Part shown: piece by piece, positions 1 through 15,100 of the stretch
Numbering within the stretch: the first letter of the stretch is position 1
Layout: every line of letters begins with the position of its first letter
NCBI GenBank assembly: GCA_002633005.1
Contig: NMRA01000199.1
Span: 324,792-388,791, forward strand
Direction: 5' to 3'
From: Phoronis australis
Lineage: Eukaryota; Phoronida; Phoronidae
Length of the DNA: 64,000 nt
Notes under the pieces: model-generated
What the model was told of the DNA's origin: nothing
The model's database searches: none
The model's input: only the letters and a program-made list of their open reading frames with translations
Translations under genes and position numbers: made by a program

Positions 1-1531
1 TGACACGTCATTAATCACGCGTTGACAGCCGTCAGATAGACACGATTGGTCGACATGCTATTAACGAAGAAAAAAAAAACAGAAACGTTGCTCTACCATC
101 CCACTTCATCATTTTCAAATTCACCCAATTAATTGCTGTGTGTTCTTCGATTAGACAGTCGGGATAAATATTAAAGTCATGATAATACTGCAAGGGACTA
201 CCTCCTTCTACTGTCAAATTTCGTGCAAAAGTTTCTATCAAAAAGTGGAAACAACTCCATAACAGTGCCATGTATTTCCATCCTCAATATGCGTCCCGGT
301 AAACCCGGACCAGCTAAAACCAAACCAGCGTTACATACTCTGCACCCTCGTCCCTAAACTTCGCACAGGCACTGAAAATACTCCACACCTGGGGACAAAA
401 TTCTAGTCCCGGTGTATGGAATATGAACCGGAGTTTTGATGTTTGCTGGTCTAGGAGTGGGGTTTAGGGAATCGTAGCTGGGATTTAGAAGCGCGGAATC
501 GTTGTCAACCCGTGTTTGTGGTGGTTTCAATTACAATTACAAAATGTTTTACAAATATTAAGTCTACAGAATTTGGTACGGTACTTTGCACAACTAATCC
601 TCATCGAAAGTAAAGACCCATTGGTTTTATATTGTCTGTTGCGATGTATATGTATTTTGGTGGAAATTAACCATGGAAGTTTAATAGATTTTTTGTGAAA
701 TGGTTTAGTAAACACTGGTACATAGAGAAAATGCCATTACTCTGCACACTGTGTCGTGTCTGGAGTTTCAACTTTGACATGTTTTCACCTGGTCTTCTTT
801 AGGAGATGCTCCGCACACTTGAGTCCCCACTCGTAAATCGTCCTCGGCTCTGAAAAAGTTACATGAAAGCATAAATCATGTTGTTAGCACGCGTTCTTCT
901 ATGGTATCAAACCTGATTTATCGTCAATTCCCTGTCAACAAAGACGTCACACAGACAGTCGTTATTCACAACACGTAATAGATCATTTCATCGAGACAGG
1001 TTTTGTTGGTCACTGCAGAGCTCGTGCCTCCCTGACAACGAAGCGTCATCATCATTTAGTTCAAAGTGACTTCATGATTTGAAATTCATGTAAAATACAC
1101 CTATATCAAAGATATGCGCAAGGTTGTGCTGGGACATATGGTAACTAAAATCCGAACGAAAAGCAAAACTGTAAAAACCTCCCAAGTTTTGTTCTACGTT
1201 GACGTGGAAAGATGTGTCAAAACTAGAGAACCTCAGTGATGGTGTTTTCAGGTCTCGGACAAGTTGAAATGTTTGGTAAACTTGAAATAGTTCAAGCCCT
1301 GACTAAATTTTCGAACAATGTTGCCAATCGCTCAGTGTTTGTTTAAAATGTTTTGTCGTAACTGCGCTAAATTGGGTAAACAAATATACATTAGGAACAA
1401 ACGATAAAGTATTTAAATGTCTGCATACCTCAGTTCATCATGACCTAACGTACTTGTCTGTGCCTGAACCAAAATATACCTCCAAGTTACTTGGTTTAGC
1501 AATCTTTTACTAGCTGTCTGGGTACTGTTGC

Positions 1532-1691
1532 CACTGTCGGATTTAGAGGGGGGCCAAGGGGGCCATGCCCCCCCCCCTTAAAATTCTCCCAGTTTCCATT
1601 TGGCAGTTCGGGGTGCGAATGTCTGACAGGCAAAATCCTGGCTAATACGCTGCCCTGTCCCCCCCAACTCAAAATCCTGGATCCGCCCCTG
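1532..1691. mobile_element. Short non-autonomous hAT-like element
   Basis: A 160-bp GC-rich island has imperfect inverted ends. The left end begins CACTGTCGGATTTAG and the right end, read in reverse, begins CAGGGGCGGATCCAG (10 of 15 bases agree). The five bases GTTGC flank both sides (1527-1531 and 1692-1696) and may be a partly decayed target-site duplication. The CAGGGGCGGAT type of end is common in animal hAT-derived MITEs. There is no coding capacity. The family assignment is inference. Confidence 0.5.
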
Positions 1692-4600
1692 GTTGCTGTC
1701 CCATGTTGGTTTCGAATTTTGTTTTCTTGACCACAGTGAGATATCCGTTTGTCTGCATTTGCTCTCATTTTTTTATTAAAAAACCTGGTTTTTGCTGGTC
1801 ATGCTTTTCCTTGGTATCTGAAATAACAGGGAATAACGTGTGTTTTGACCATTTTGAATTTCTCACAGAAGACATGATTTCACTTCCCATCTAGTCAGTG
1901 GGTGGGCCTTTAGCTTTAGAAGCTTTAAAAAAGTGTCCCAGGCACTTTCACCTGGCAGTTTTATGTCCACGTTTTCCATCTAATGCATATGTGTACTTTT
2001 CAAAAGTATAATCATCCTGCATTTAAAGGTGCACCTTTTCGTCTTACTAGCCACTGAATTTGGTGAAAGTGACTAATGTTGAAATTTAGGGTTCGTGTAC
2101 AAGTCAATGCGTCATTTTTGGTCAAAAAGAGTATTTGAACAGACACAATTAAAGACTGTTGGCCACATTAAACAAATTAAACCATCAAAATAGGTCAAAA
2201 CAACAGTAAAACTAAGTGTTTTAAAACCAGACCACCACCTAGTGATAGAACTACTTTCAATTACAAGTGCCTGTATCGTTTTGATGCTATATTAAAGTGA
2301 CAAATTTAGGTTTTCGAATTGTTTCAGTTGATGGACTTGGGGAGGGTTGGTGATAATTTGTTTACTATCAGCAGTGACACATTTTGAACAATTTGGGTGA
2401 GTCCCTTGAAAGTATAAGTAAGGTAGAGCACAGAGTTGTGTTATTCCATGTTCACTGAGACACGAAAAAGGACAGTAGTTGAATACTGGATTTACCAATT
2501 TTTACCCCTAAATTGTCCATTTTGGTCAAAAAGCAAAGTTTCAAAAGTATTCAAAGATGTACTGTAAATTGCTTGAAAAGTTGATTTTGTACAGTTATGG
2601 AATATCTTTCATTTATTGGTATTAGTAACATTTTTCATGGTGAAATGTGCTTTCAGTGATATTTTTAGTAAAAGTTGCCTAGGTAACGAATCGTTTTTTT
2701 TAAGTATCTGGTTAAAATATACACCAAAAAACTCTGTTTGTGCTGTCTAAAGTTGGAGGTTGTTGTCCTTCCATTAAACAATGTTGTTCGTACCCTCAGT
2801 AGAAGTCTCATCAAATAACCAAATTTATTACGTTGAGCACATGCTGTTGTAAATTACCATTTGTGTGTTCTGAAATAATTGTAAATCTTCAGGAGTTTAG
2901 TTATTTTTCCAAACTGCTGAACTCGCACTTCGAGAAATGCTCCGACGCATGTTTTCCATGCAAACGTATTTAACCTACTTTTTAGTTGTAATATTTAAAA
3001 TCAACAACTTTGGTAGTTTTGGCTAAACTGATTTAATGTTACTTATCTATCAGCCTAGGACCTGTTACTCTACGGGTATCAGAACTGAGTTTCTCAGTTT
3101 GTGATTGGCTGATGCTGTAGTTTGTAGCGACCTCTACTGCTCAACATATTTGACAATTTAATCTATTTAAACTATGCGTTTTGTTTTTACAGAGAAGATG
3201 CAACTTGAAACGTCATAACTTTTTGAATAATGAATTAGAAATACTCTATTTTGTCACAACGTAAATCGACAGGTGAAAATACTCTCGAAAGGTTTTCCTA
3301 CAGCTCATCACCCACAGCCTACTCTCATATTTGTTCAGTAACTCAATATTTTTGAAATTCCGTATACGCTCGGTTTTTCTCGCACATGCCTCTGTGATAA
3401 GGGTGCGTACGAAAGTTGGTATCCTCGTAAACCACCTTCCAACTCTCTTAGTGCTTTAGGAGGTGTTTGAACTTGATTGAGGAACTCGGTGGTTTTGTCG
3501 CTTACCCAGCGAAAAATGCTTGGAGGAGTTCTCTAAACCTGCACGCTTGCTCTTGGTGTAACTTGACAGGGAAAGCTACCTTCACTGTCATTGAGCAAAC
3601 ACACTGTCCGATTCGATATTGAACGCAATCTGTGCTCGTTTTTTGTTTTTCTGAATAGACGTGAATGCAATAAACGCCTTTCCAAGATTGCCATGAATCT
3701 GTAAAAGTAACACTACAAATGGTAGCTTTCCTGAGTTGGATTGTCCTTAACAGTGTACATTACTGCTTCTAATTAGTGTACATGTGCACAGTTGGGTCTA
3801 CACTTGTTTATTTCTTCAGTGACATTAGATTCGACTCCTGCCCTCATTAAAATTAGCGGCGAATGACATTATCTAAATGCGATTTAACGAACAGGAAAAC
3901 TTCTGCGTTATGTATATTTTTAGAACCAAACGCTGCGGTGCATCTTTTTACGCGAAGTTATATTTACGGGCTGTTAGGTTGTTTGCTATATTTATTGCCG
4001 CGGTGTGCTGTTCAAAATCTATCGATAAAAGCTACAGAAAAATACTGTAGTCCAATTCCGTATTCGCTGATTTGTTTGTAATGAAATACAGTCTCCCGTG
4101 GCGATATGCCGCATTCTACATCACCCGATAGCTTATTTTGAGAATGCGAGTAGGTTTACAAATTAACCCAAGCCGGACAATTTCATCGAATGGGTTCCAC
4201 GACCAGTCATATATTTACAAAATAGCCAGGAGATGACTGTGTATTGATTTGGCTGCCTTTCAGTAATAATCGACAGAAGATGTCGAGGAAAGCCGAGGAG
4301 ATTTACCTGCAGTTAATGTTTGTTATATGACAAGCATTTCATTTTAATAATTCGCCATTGAAACTTCTCGTTAACAATCACTGGACTAAAATGTGTTTTA
4401 GGTTACTAAATACTTATTACTGCGAGTTGTTGAATTTTTACTACCATTTGTTTCACAACTAACAGTTGGCGGGAAAGAAACGAAGTTGAGATTTTTAGAT
4501 ATCGGTTTCAGCATTCAGTTGGCACTGAGATGTCTTGCGATAGAATGGGAGAGGTCAAGTCTTGGCAGGACTGACCAGCCTTATGATTTTTTGAAACCTC

Positions 4601-4792
4601 ACGGACTCATAAATGCAATGGGTGTTCTTTTTGACAACGGAAATAAACTCCTATCGTGATAAAATAAATTTCGAGAAAGATTTCGATGGAATAATTGATC
4701 TCGTTGTGAGTCTTGCAGTCAACTTATGATTCGGCTAACATTTTATGCCGTTATGTCGACCGTTGTTTTGTTTGGGGTCATCGTGATGTGTT

Positions 4793-5590
4793 GCGGGTTC
4801 TGTGTGTCCCGGTTTATGCATATCGGGATTCGATGTGTGCCGGGTTCTGTATGTCCAGTCTTCTGTGCATCAGACGAGGTTCTACATGTCTCGGTTTCTG
4901 TGTGTCTCGGTGTGGTAGTTTTATGGGTAAAAATAGTGGTTTTCGAGAAATGGTCACATGTCTTTGACCTAGAATGACCTTGAAATTGTCAAGAATGAAC
5001 TGGGCGCCCAGGTTGGAAACCGGTAAGAATCGAGCCACAGGTCTTCCAATACCTCCAAATGGTGTGAGAGACGTGATCACAAGTAAATTATGCTAATTGT
5101 GACCAACAATTATGAGTTAATTATGCATGCAAATTAAGTTTGAAAAGGGCAACGCAAAATGGTCATTTGGACCCAATGTCAATTTCTTATGAAATCTGCA
5201 CATACATGTATCGCCTGTGGTTTGAATGTTATGTACGTTTTTTGGTTAAGGATTGCGTTTTTTGGAAATTGTCACGTGATCCTGGCCTTGAATGACCTCG
5301 TGTCGCAAATTAATTGAGCGCCCTGGTGAGCATAAGAATCGACCCAACGATCCTGAGATTCTGTCAAGTGGGTCCTGTATGTAATTTATGTTATTTGGTC
5401 AAATTATGCATGCAAATCAGGGTTAATGAGGTCAATTTTTTGTCCTATATTAGGATCGAAGAAGCACCTCAAATTGTCATGTGGACGTAAAATAGCGATT
5501 GTAGCTAAAACTTGCGCACACTCGTCCGCTTAGCGCCTGGGCTATAACGTAAACTGAAAGGCCGGGACACATAGAACCCGGGACGCAAAG
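4793..5590. repeat. Diverged tandem repeat pair flanked by inverted CCGGGACAC motifs
   Basis: Segments at about 4965-5140 and 5285-5430 share a series of landmarks in the same order: GAATGACCT, GCGCCC, AAGAATCGA, and ATTATGCATGCAAAT. They are old direct copies about 300 bp apart. The block is bounded by GGGTTCTGTGTGTCCCGG near 4796 and its near-perfect reverse complement near 5563. This suggests either an old inverted-end element or a remnant satellite. No coding sequence is seen. Confidence 0.45.
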
Positions 5591-8500
5591 AAACCGGGAC
5601 ACAATGCTACGCTCCCTTTTGTTATCCTCAAGCTGTCCTCGGATAACTACAATATTTTGATTTTGAGGTTAACGAGTCACGTGACTCGTCGTCCTGTGTA
5701 GCCAGTATAAGCGCCAGTAATTGACAACCCAACGTGTTGACAGTAATTGGACATTAAAGCACAATACATCACATGACATTTATAGCTGATTGAAGATTTA
5801 TTTTTACATTAGGAAGCAATTATCCGATTGTTTAATGGCGGTCGTGCACGACCTATATCTTTTGGAAAGTCATGGAGTTGTTATTGTTTGAAGTTTTCAG
5901 TCTTTTTATTTTTCTCCGTGAGTAAGAGAAAATCGAGTTTTGGACCCCTACTCTCCCAAAAGCCTCGAGTAATTTTGTAGACTGTATTGTATCGTACAAT
6001 TGTAGACATTTTAAAGTTCTCTCCCACACGGATGCCCTGTATGGAACGTCTACTGTTTAGAATATTGGATTATAAAAACAACTTAAAAATGCTGTTTACT
6101 TAGTATTAACCCAGCGAGAACCCCAACCAGGAATCAATTTTGGACACTCTAGCTACTACCTAAGCCTGCTACTGACGTAACCAACAACAACGCACTGCTG
6201 TTTGGAGTTTTAACAAGATGGCTCGACAAGGCACAGTTGTAAAAATATTAAGTGTGATTTTTTCAAATATGGCTCGATGGATGTGTCTTAACGAACTCGA
6301 TGGAAAGCAATGCTACGCGTATGTGTTGCTCTGTTTTTAGCCTGCCGCCCTCTACTGGCGAACGGCGTTTCAGGTTTGCCCTTGTTGGGATGCTTCAATG
6401 GGCGAAGGCTTAAAAGACTAAAATTACGGATCTGCACCAAACTTTCAGAATATGAAGTCGATCATATATAGTGAAACCAATCGGCACGTGACAGGCTTTT
6501 AATTATTGGCAATTCATCACCGTGGCAACTTTTATTCCGTTGACGTTTGCTTCATATGTAAATAATGTCAAATGTATCGTTCAAGCGCAATATACAACCC
6601 GTTCCATGGGGTCGACATCAAAATGCAGATGTTCTTAAAATAACCAATAAATGGTGACAGTGCGCTTAGTGATCAGGAATTTACATCATTAGCGCCTGAA
6701 TGTTTCAGATTTGGCTTGACACTGGTATCTTTCATTTCATGTCCAAGTTGGTGTGCCACGGCGGCCGGCTTCGTTATTGAGCTGAGTTTCTTAAAAATCT
6801 GGTCTTATTCGATTCTTCCGCTTGGTGAAAATTTCAGTTCCGTCTTGCCGATCCACATGACCGTCCGCCCGTATCTACAAGTATTTCAGTCAAGGTTTCT
6901 TATCTTTATTTGACAACTAAGTTTTTACGCCATGATTAGCCAAAGGATGAGTAAAAAAACCAATCCCACATAGTCTCCGGTTAATTTAAGAGCAACTGAA
7001 AAATTCGGATTTTCAAAAAATGAGAACAGATCCAATTATGCTTTTTGGCCTTATCTGTGTTATTTAGTTTGGCGAGTTCACGCAAGTCTCCGCGGCTTGA
7101 GATGTCGCCATGCATTACAAGCCTTGCGGCAATCTCTCTAGCTGCATTCGCGTGTGACTGCCGGTGCCCCAGGATGAATTCGACCCTTTCATGTTGACAA
7201 GTAGCCACTCGTCGCTTTCTTTTACTCCACTCTCGTGCGACAGCATCTCGTTTATTTTGCCACTCTTGCCTTTGGCGCCTGCGGTGACTTCCCGTTTTTC
7301 CCAATAAGTCCAACGCCACTCGTTTTGTTCTTGTTTAATGATGACCAACAAAAAGGTTTCCGTTTATTTCGTTCCCTCTTAGAGGTTTCCTCTCAAACAA
7401 ACAACTCTCAAAGTCTCATTGATTGTTTAATGATTCGTCACAGCCCGGCGGGGATTATGTTTGGCGACTCTTTCTATGTGTGTAATTTGTTGACAGTCAG
7501 AATGGTTTTTGAAATGGTATTGCAATGTTAAGTACAAAGTGACCATTAAGAATGAAATTTTTACCGATTTAACAGTCTATTACAAAAACGAAGAGCTGTA
7601 AACCACTTGAATAAAATTAAGAAAATGGAGGCGCGCAATTCTAAGACTGTTTCCAAACAAAAGTTTGCCTGTATAGTCAGGTGGCCAAACTATGCTAAAC
7701 TAGTTTGCAAAAATTGGAGAAATTTGCAAAATATTCCCATTTCCTACGACCAAGCAGTTAGGTAGATTTTGCTAACAGAAATTTGGCAGAGATTGCGAGA
7801 TCTTCTTACAAACGGCGTTAATGCGAACGAAACACAACTTGCTACTGAAACATCGATGTCTTATCATCAAACTTGCTGCGACTCTGATTGTGTACGTGCA
7901 ATGTATTTTTGTCATTTCTGTCTAAATTTGGATAATCTTTGGTACGCTCGTCGCCTCAAGTTTCCCGTCGGAGGCGAAAGTTATCTGCGCGTACGCGAAC
8001 TTCAGTCATACGGCAATCATCGCTGGTTCCCTACGTGCCTAGCCAGCACGTGCTGGCTACCGACCACCTAGAACCAGCGAGACGGCAATCAGCCAGTTTG
8101 AAAGCCGCATGACTTGCCATGTAACTATAGTCCGCAACTTAATGCGCAGCGGAAATTTGGGACTACGAGTAGGCTACTGCCGGGTGTCCTTGGCAATGAA
8201 TGTTGTCTATGCATGGGTGGATTTGGGGGAGGGGGCACTCAATGGATGTCGACCAGACCGTTTTTGCTAACCTGAAAGTCTGAGCGGGAATTTCCTGCCA
8301 AAACTTGCCTTGCCGATAGAAAGTAGTGGAGTGTTTACGAACAGCCGCGGTTGCAAGAAAAATAGGTCAAGGGTACAGCAACCTGCATTTTTCAAAAGCA
8401 GGTTCAAAATAATAAACATATGCCATTCGTGGCCACCATATTGACAGCAAATCTCAAAATGTTATGCAAATTCAGAAGGCGCCAATTTCTTTTGAAACTG

Positions 8501-8974
8501 GGAGGAAATTCTCAAAAAACTATTGAATGGCACCTTTAGTCATGTGGCGTTCAAACTGGAGAATGATTGGCTCCATGTCTGAAGTCGGCGCATGCGCACT
8601 TTGCGCAGATAACATTCACCTCCGAGGTGAAATTAGAGGATCCGAAACTATCTAGTGTTCCGGGTGTTTCATGTCGTGTGAAATGTTGAGCTGCGCCGCG
8701 TTTCTGACGTGGCGAAGAACATCGCAACTTCCAGGGTGTAATTATTACCATCTTAATATATGACACTTCAGTTTTGAATAGTGATGAATGGCGGAAACGA
8801 CAGTCAGTCAAGACACTTTATGCATTATGTATTTGGCGCCTATTAAACAGAATAACACGACAAGTACACGCGGTACTTTATGATAAATCGAACATGTTGA
8901 TTAATTGTATAATTAATTATGAATTAGAGACACTTGACTTTCGTCCTGATTGATCGAATTTCTATTCTTTTCAG

Positions 8975-9106
8975 GTGCTTGGATATTGCGTCCCAGCTAA
9001 ACCCTACACGGGAAACGAGGACAGTTTGGTTGTCATAGTAACGGAACTTGGCGAACCTGTTGATTTAATTCGCCTTCTTCAAATGCCATGGGAAGATAGG
9101 TTGAGA
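8975..9106 (+). CDS. PKDCC: PKDCC exon: kinase hinge region
   Basis: This exon has 44 codons in phase 0. A polypyrimidine tract and CAG precede it, and GTAAGT follows. It encodes LGYCVPAK, then TELGEPVDLIRLLQ and PWEDRLR, which match the family's hinge and start of the C-lobe. Confidence 0.88.
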
Positions 9107-12100
9107 GTAAGTAGCCATGCAAAATGGATTTTAAGAATTAATTAGAGACGTGTTCTGGTATTTTAGGTGTTAGAATTTTTTTAGAGAATTGGGGATCGTT
9201 CCCGTTTCTATTATTTATTCAGTTTTCTATCATTCAGTACGCATCCAACAACTTTACACGCGAAAAATGAACTTACGAACTTTGCGCCCACTTTAAACAA
9301 GAACAGTGGACAACAGAGATGCCCACGTGATGCTGGAGTCAGCTTCAATTACCATACGTTCTGTTTTGCTCCCGAATTCAAAACTTTATTGATTATTGTT
9401 GATCAGATTACGTCCACAACGGACTGGGTATGTTATGCTTCGCGATTTTCCTCATTAAATATGACCATTAATGAGAAGAACGCATCGGATTTACTTCGCT
9501 GTCATTCACTGTGTTGTCTTTAATTTTCGTAACCATGGTAACGTCCAATTTAATTATTACGAATCAGCGGATGCAGTGTATGTATTATACATGCCAATGT
9601 TCGTTCCTACTGCAGGCAATCGTCGATAATTCGTTGTAATTCGATATTATTAGGTAATAATCTACTGCTACAAGAAATCATTGACATTAATTGAAATTTG
9701 CCCGCGGTTTTGCGCGTGGATTCGTGTCATAATAAACTGGCCAAGTTGAGCTTTACCCTAATCCCTAAATAAATAAACAGCGATTAATCCTAATTACTTT
9801 TCTGGTGCGGTTTTCCGATTGACCGAACATAGCTTACGTACCACGCTAAACGAAGTTTGCCACATATTGCCCCGCTCGCAGTGAGCATTCGTAAAAAATG
9901 TACGATTTCCGTCCTGGTACATGTCAGTCGGGTGAGTGGTCACCCGACAAAGCAAACACCCCCGGTTGACTCACCAATCCTTATGCAACCCCAATTCGTT
10001 TGCGAGCTGCAAATCTCTGGACCGGACATCGCACAAAGTACACAGAAAATATTTTGCAAATTGGTTAATCTTTTAAGGCGATAAAATCCGCATTTCGTCA
10101 CAAAAAAGCACACCAGGTCACTCATCGCTTTGAAATTGGTCTCACGTTGTAAACGCTGAGGTGATTTCAATGCTTCGAAAAAAATCTTGGTTCCTTTTTT
10201 GCTGGAGATCTCTAACAGTTGGCTTGGCATGAGCCTGGTCTGCGAACTGTATTTTTTTCCAAGCGCAGAAATCGCTTCTCATCTTGAGTTAGGAAGAAGT
10301 TGAGATCAGTTTTGTATCCCTACCTAAATCACAGAACGCAGGTTTATGGGCGCTGTAACTGCTTTTACACAAACTCCAGTTTGAAAGTACTGCTGTATTG
10401 CATCCTGAGTTGTTGATTGCATGAGAACTAATGACTTCAGCTTCACCATTATAGAGAAATTAATGATGTAGAATACGATACTGAATATCTGAAAAATTCC
10501 TTTGACTGTATACTCCAATCCACATCGATTATTTATCAAGAGCCTGACGGCTCAATACACAATATTAGGTACTCGACAATACGAAGATTTTTCTCCCGGG
10601 AAGATATAAGACGTTGTTATGTAATAATCGAGAAGCAATGGTCTATTCAAATCTGTATACTGGTTTTATCGCAAAAACTGTGTACCATAGAGCTTAGACC
10701 CTGGACGTGTCATCTACCAGATAATGACGTGTCAGGTCGGCTCGTCCAGCGCACATACTGAAATCAGAGTTTTAGACACGCGATGTTATCGCCAGACAAG
10801 TTCGATGACCACCTCATGCGAATGCGTGGCGCTCTCTGGTGCCGAAACGTATAAACTTATTGTGCCGTCATTCTGAACATCTCTCGCTCTCTGTGAGGAT
10901 TCGCATGATTCTCAAAATTGCCACGGTCACAAAGACATTTTAAACCACAACGGTTCACTTTAGTTCAAACATGTTCCCTAAGTACAAGCAGGTATCCAAT
11001 TGAAATAGGGAGGTCCTTACCAGCCCCACAGCGATGAACTCTTTGTCAGTGTCATTGCATTGCGTGGTTTGAAACCTCTTATTGAACCAGCTACCTGAAG
11101 ATGCTTTTATGAATAAAGCGGGACTTTGTGTTTTAACCATTCTTTCCTCGATGACTAGGGTAATTTTGAGATTTTGGACATCTCTGTGCCTATGATTGTT
11201 TTACTCTTTACACGCTTCGGTGTGCTAACAAAGGGAAACGTGTTAAACAGCCAACAGAATATAGATCCATCGTTTGTGCGCGACAACGAGAGAGAATATT
11301 AAATGTCTACTGCTATTTCTGTTTATACTGAAAAATCAAGAATACGGTATGTTAGATGGCGTTCGTCGTGGATTACTTTCGGAGGAACTGTTTTTCATGA
11401 AAGGAATGAGACGACAAGAGTATCTGCGTAAGCGTTGTTCTTCTGTTTAACGGGTCGTCGTATCAACGAGATTGTTTTAACGGAAACCAGTTAGATTTCA
11501 CAATCACGACTCGTGTTTTATGTAGACAAGTAATGAAAATAGCGTAAGACGGGAAACGTCCTGGGGATAAACGGACGTGTGTCAAAATGAGGATACGACT
11601 GTAAGTTTAGAAAATAACATTTGCTCGTGAATTTCCAATTAGCGCTCCTTATCCGTTGATGCTAACAGTTCTGAGACATTTGTACATGGGAAACTGGGTT
11701 GTTGAGTTAATAGCTTGTAGCCGACATATAATTTGCATTAAAATGCCTTCTTATAAAAGTTTGAATTAAGTCCCGTCTACACTTGATTAAGATGCAACTG
11801 GTGCGACTGCAATAATTTCGTGAAATTAAATTGTCTTGAATCCACGAGGAACACAGACACTGGTTTATAAACCTCGTGGCATCTCGTCGTGGACAATACG
11901 GATGATACAGCGCGCATCCATGGACGCGAATTGCTATTTTTTAAAGCTTATGAATGCAGACCTATTACGTGTTGAAGACACGCTTTAGTATCAGATCGTC
12001 AGGGAATGGTATCCAACGAATCTGAAAAAATATCATTCTTCTACAAGTCAAACATTTGTGCTGCTTGAACTTTTCACGAACTTTAGTGCCGGGAGACGCT

Positions 12101-15100
12101 CCAAGCTCGCTCCCTTTATGTATTCCAAGATGAACACTTTTAAAGCAAAAAGTTGGCACGGGTTTTGGTCGTCCATTAGCGTCTGATCGATGAGTCAGCA
12201 AGATTAAAAAATTACATGTCTTAAAATCTTGGCGGTTCATTTGGCGCCACATTTGATGGGCGGTTCGTGGCAGCAGCGACATCTGCTTTTTATTAACTAG
12301 GTGGGCGTTTCTGTTGTTGGCGGTGGACCATCTCAGCTGCCTGTCATTGGATATATCATTTAAGGCTAAAATAACTGACAGGTCTAAGGCACGCTTATCA
12401 TTGATGTATTTTATATGAATGTGAATTTTTCAATTCTTGACCACCATTTTGCTGCTCTGAGACGTATGCTCCTAATGTTCACTTACAAGACAATATTTGC
12501 GACATCTGTTGGAATGTAATGAAAATGAGTGGGTTTTCCACGGCCAGCTTCACTGCGAAAAAAGGAAACGGTTGATGTAACTGAATACATTTCTACAATA
12601 CGAAAGAAACTCTCTATAAATGTAATTCTCCGCTCTCTAAAAGGTTTGGGTATATCACTTTTCCAGCTGCTCATCCCGTTAAAAATAGTCGAGTGTCCCC
12701 CTCCCCCGAGCGCCCACTTTGCTGAAACTGAATAGGTGCATTGCTAGACCAAACCGATTAGTTTCCACCGTCGCTTACAGTACAAATCACTTTAGGCACA
12801 TTTCCGTCTCATCAACTTGTGGACGGTAAAACAGCTTGTCAGTTCGACTACCAGTTACGTATTACGTTACTCGCTCTCGGTAGGACAAGATGTCAAATTT
12901 GGCGCGTTCCCCTGAAGGCCGTCTGGCAAGCTTGGCTGGCTCACGTTCAGTTAACTTTCAAACCACATTAATTCTGTCCCATTGGTTACTTAGGAAGTGG
13001 AACTTTTGCGTGCGCTATGGTTTTGCAAGTCGCTTCTGTCGACATTCCTAACTAATTGGTGATCACAATCTGACTGGGCCCTAAGACTACTAGTTCTGAA
13101 ATTTCGCATATTTGGATCTGTGGCTGCTGTTGTATAATTTTAGGTGTCTTTCAAGCGAAATGTCATTGCCACTGTTATCGTGCGTTCTAGATTTCTTAAT
13201 GCTTTCATTGGGTAATCGTGAACGTGTAACAGTTTTGCTGTACATAATAAACGATTTATCAAATAAAAACAGCATGCGTAACAAGGATGTCTACGAATCG
13301 CTCGGGTTAAAGGTCTATGGTCGGTTTTATGGCCAAAAAGGCATATTGTGATCATTTTGGTTGGGACAGAGTTCTTGAAGTTATGAGCTTTAACCAAAAC
13401 TGTGAAACAGAAAAGATCTGTTATGATTTTTGATTCTATTAGAAATCGCCAATTCTCGCGGTTTTCTGCCAGACATTCGCTGTAATCAAAGCCTGGGGGT
13501 ACTAGTGTAATTGTGCTCTGGGGATGATCTCAGAAAATCATCTTTCACGCCGATAATGTCACTTTAAATAAAGAAATTTAATTTTAGATTATTTCGTATT
13601 TTTCGCCTGTCCTATTAACAGAAAGGTGTGTGTGTGTGTGTGTGTNNNNNNNNNNNNNNNNNNNNNNNNNNNNNNNNNNNNNTGTGCGTGTGTGTGCATT
13701 TTCTGTGAGGTCATCAGGATTTCTTTTATGCTACTATAGGTGAGCTCACATCACTTGCATTTTTCAGATCACGCTGGACGTCACTAAGATTATCAACTTC
13801 ATGTCTGACTCCCCCTACGGCTCACTGTCAATGAACGATTTTCGCCGACAACAATTTGTACTTGCCGATGGCCAATTGAAATTGACGGACGTGGACGACA
13901 TTGGCTTCGACGAACCCAGTTGTAGCAGCGATAGGCAATGCGAAGTGTTCCACTCGGCAGCCAATTTCACAATCAGGTAAATGTTGTAACTTGATAGATT
14001 TGGAAAAAAATTGTGTTGGACGGTAGAGGCAACGTTGCCTTGACATCCCTGAACTTCAACAAGTAGACACAAGCTTTTCACAACATGAACTAAGTCTAGT
14101 AATTTATTGAACATAGAGGCCGTTTTTTAGCTGTTTGGCTTTCGCCGTTGCATTCTTAACCATGAGACTTGCTTAGGGGTTTAGAAATATTACCAGGCTC
14201 ATTCAATGTTGAATTGTTGCCCAATGAGGCAGCAATTCGAGTTACATACGTTGCCTACACCTGCCTGTTCGGAAAACGCAATTTAAGGGCACTTTGTTGC
14301 TGAGAAGTTGATGCTTTTTATGTCATTGTTGGTAACGGTATTAGCTAAGCCCTATCAGCGTAAGGTCAGGAATATCGAGAGACCGGTTTTGGTGAGTATT
14401 TAAGCGCCTAAAATCGGCCTCAGGTGAAAGTGGCTCAATCCATTTTTCGGTTTTTGGCAGTTTAACATTGAGAAAATGCAGTTTGCCTGAGTGTCTTCAA
14501 AATATTGAACATGTCATGCATTGAGTAGTCCAGCAGGTGGATGTAATTCTTTTTTCATGATGCTTTCAAATTATTCCTGGACATCATGTTAATTTTACAG
14601 ATCGAGATGTGTAGAGGGAGCTTGTGAAAATCACAACGAAAAAGTGAACATCTTCAACGCTGGCAGGCATTTCGCCACCTTCATCCTTCCGCATGGTACT
14701 CCTACCAAACTTCGGCCGCTGGTCAACGAAATAGTCCGAGGATTCAGTGACGTAGCTATGACGTCATCGGAGCTGCTTAGGAAAGTCAATCAGCTTGTGA
14801 ACGATTACAAAGCTGGGAATCACCTGAACAGATCGACTGCTGGAGCGAAAACACGTAAGTGTTACAACTTTATCCTGGAATTTTAAAACCAACTTCCAGC
14901 TCAAGATGGTATTGTAATTAAATTTGCATTGAATGCCAAAGTGCTGGAGTTCCTACCTTCAGGGTTGTTATTATGTTTACAAGAAGCAAATGTCCTAGTA
15001 ATACATCCTCCCTGATTCTCAATTCCCACTTTCCAAACATACTGCTCGATTGCACAACACTCACCTTTCTGATATGACGTTTTAGAAACAGTAGAGTCAA

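Larger units (their letters stand above)
1..8974. other. Non-coding region upstream of the first visible PKDCC exon
   Basis: No reading frame here shows recognisable protein similarity together with usable splice sites. The short open frames look random. The vertebrate PKDCC N-terminal exon (signal peptide and kinase N-lobe) should precede position 8975, but nothing resembling it was found, so it probably lies left of the window and this stretch is probably intron. It contains a hAT-like short element at 1532-1691 and two diverged copies of a repeat around 4960-5490. Nothing else could be named. Confidence 0.5.

Noticed and set aside
4713-5080. Overlapping 83-88 codon frames on both strands
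   Set aside because: They lie in a TGTGTCC-rich repeat and have no coding-like conservation clues.
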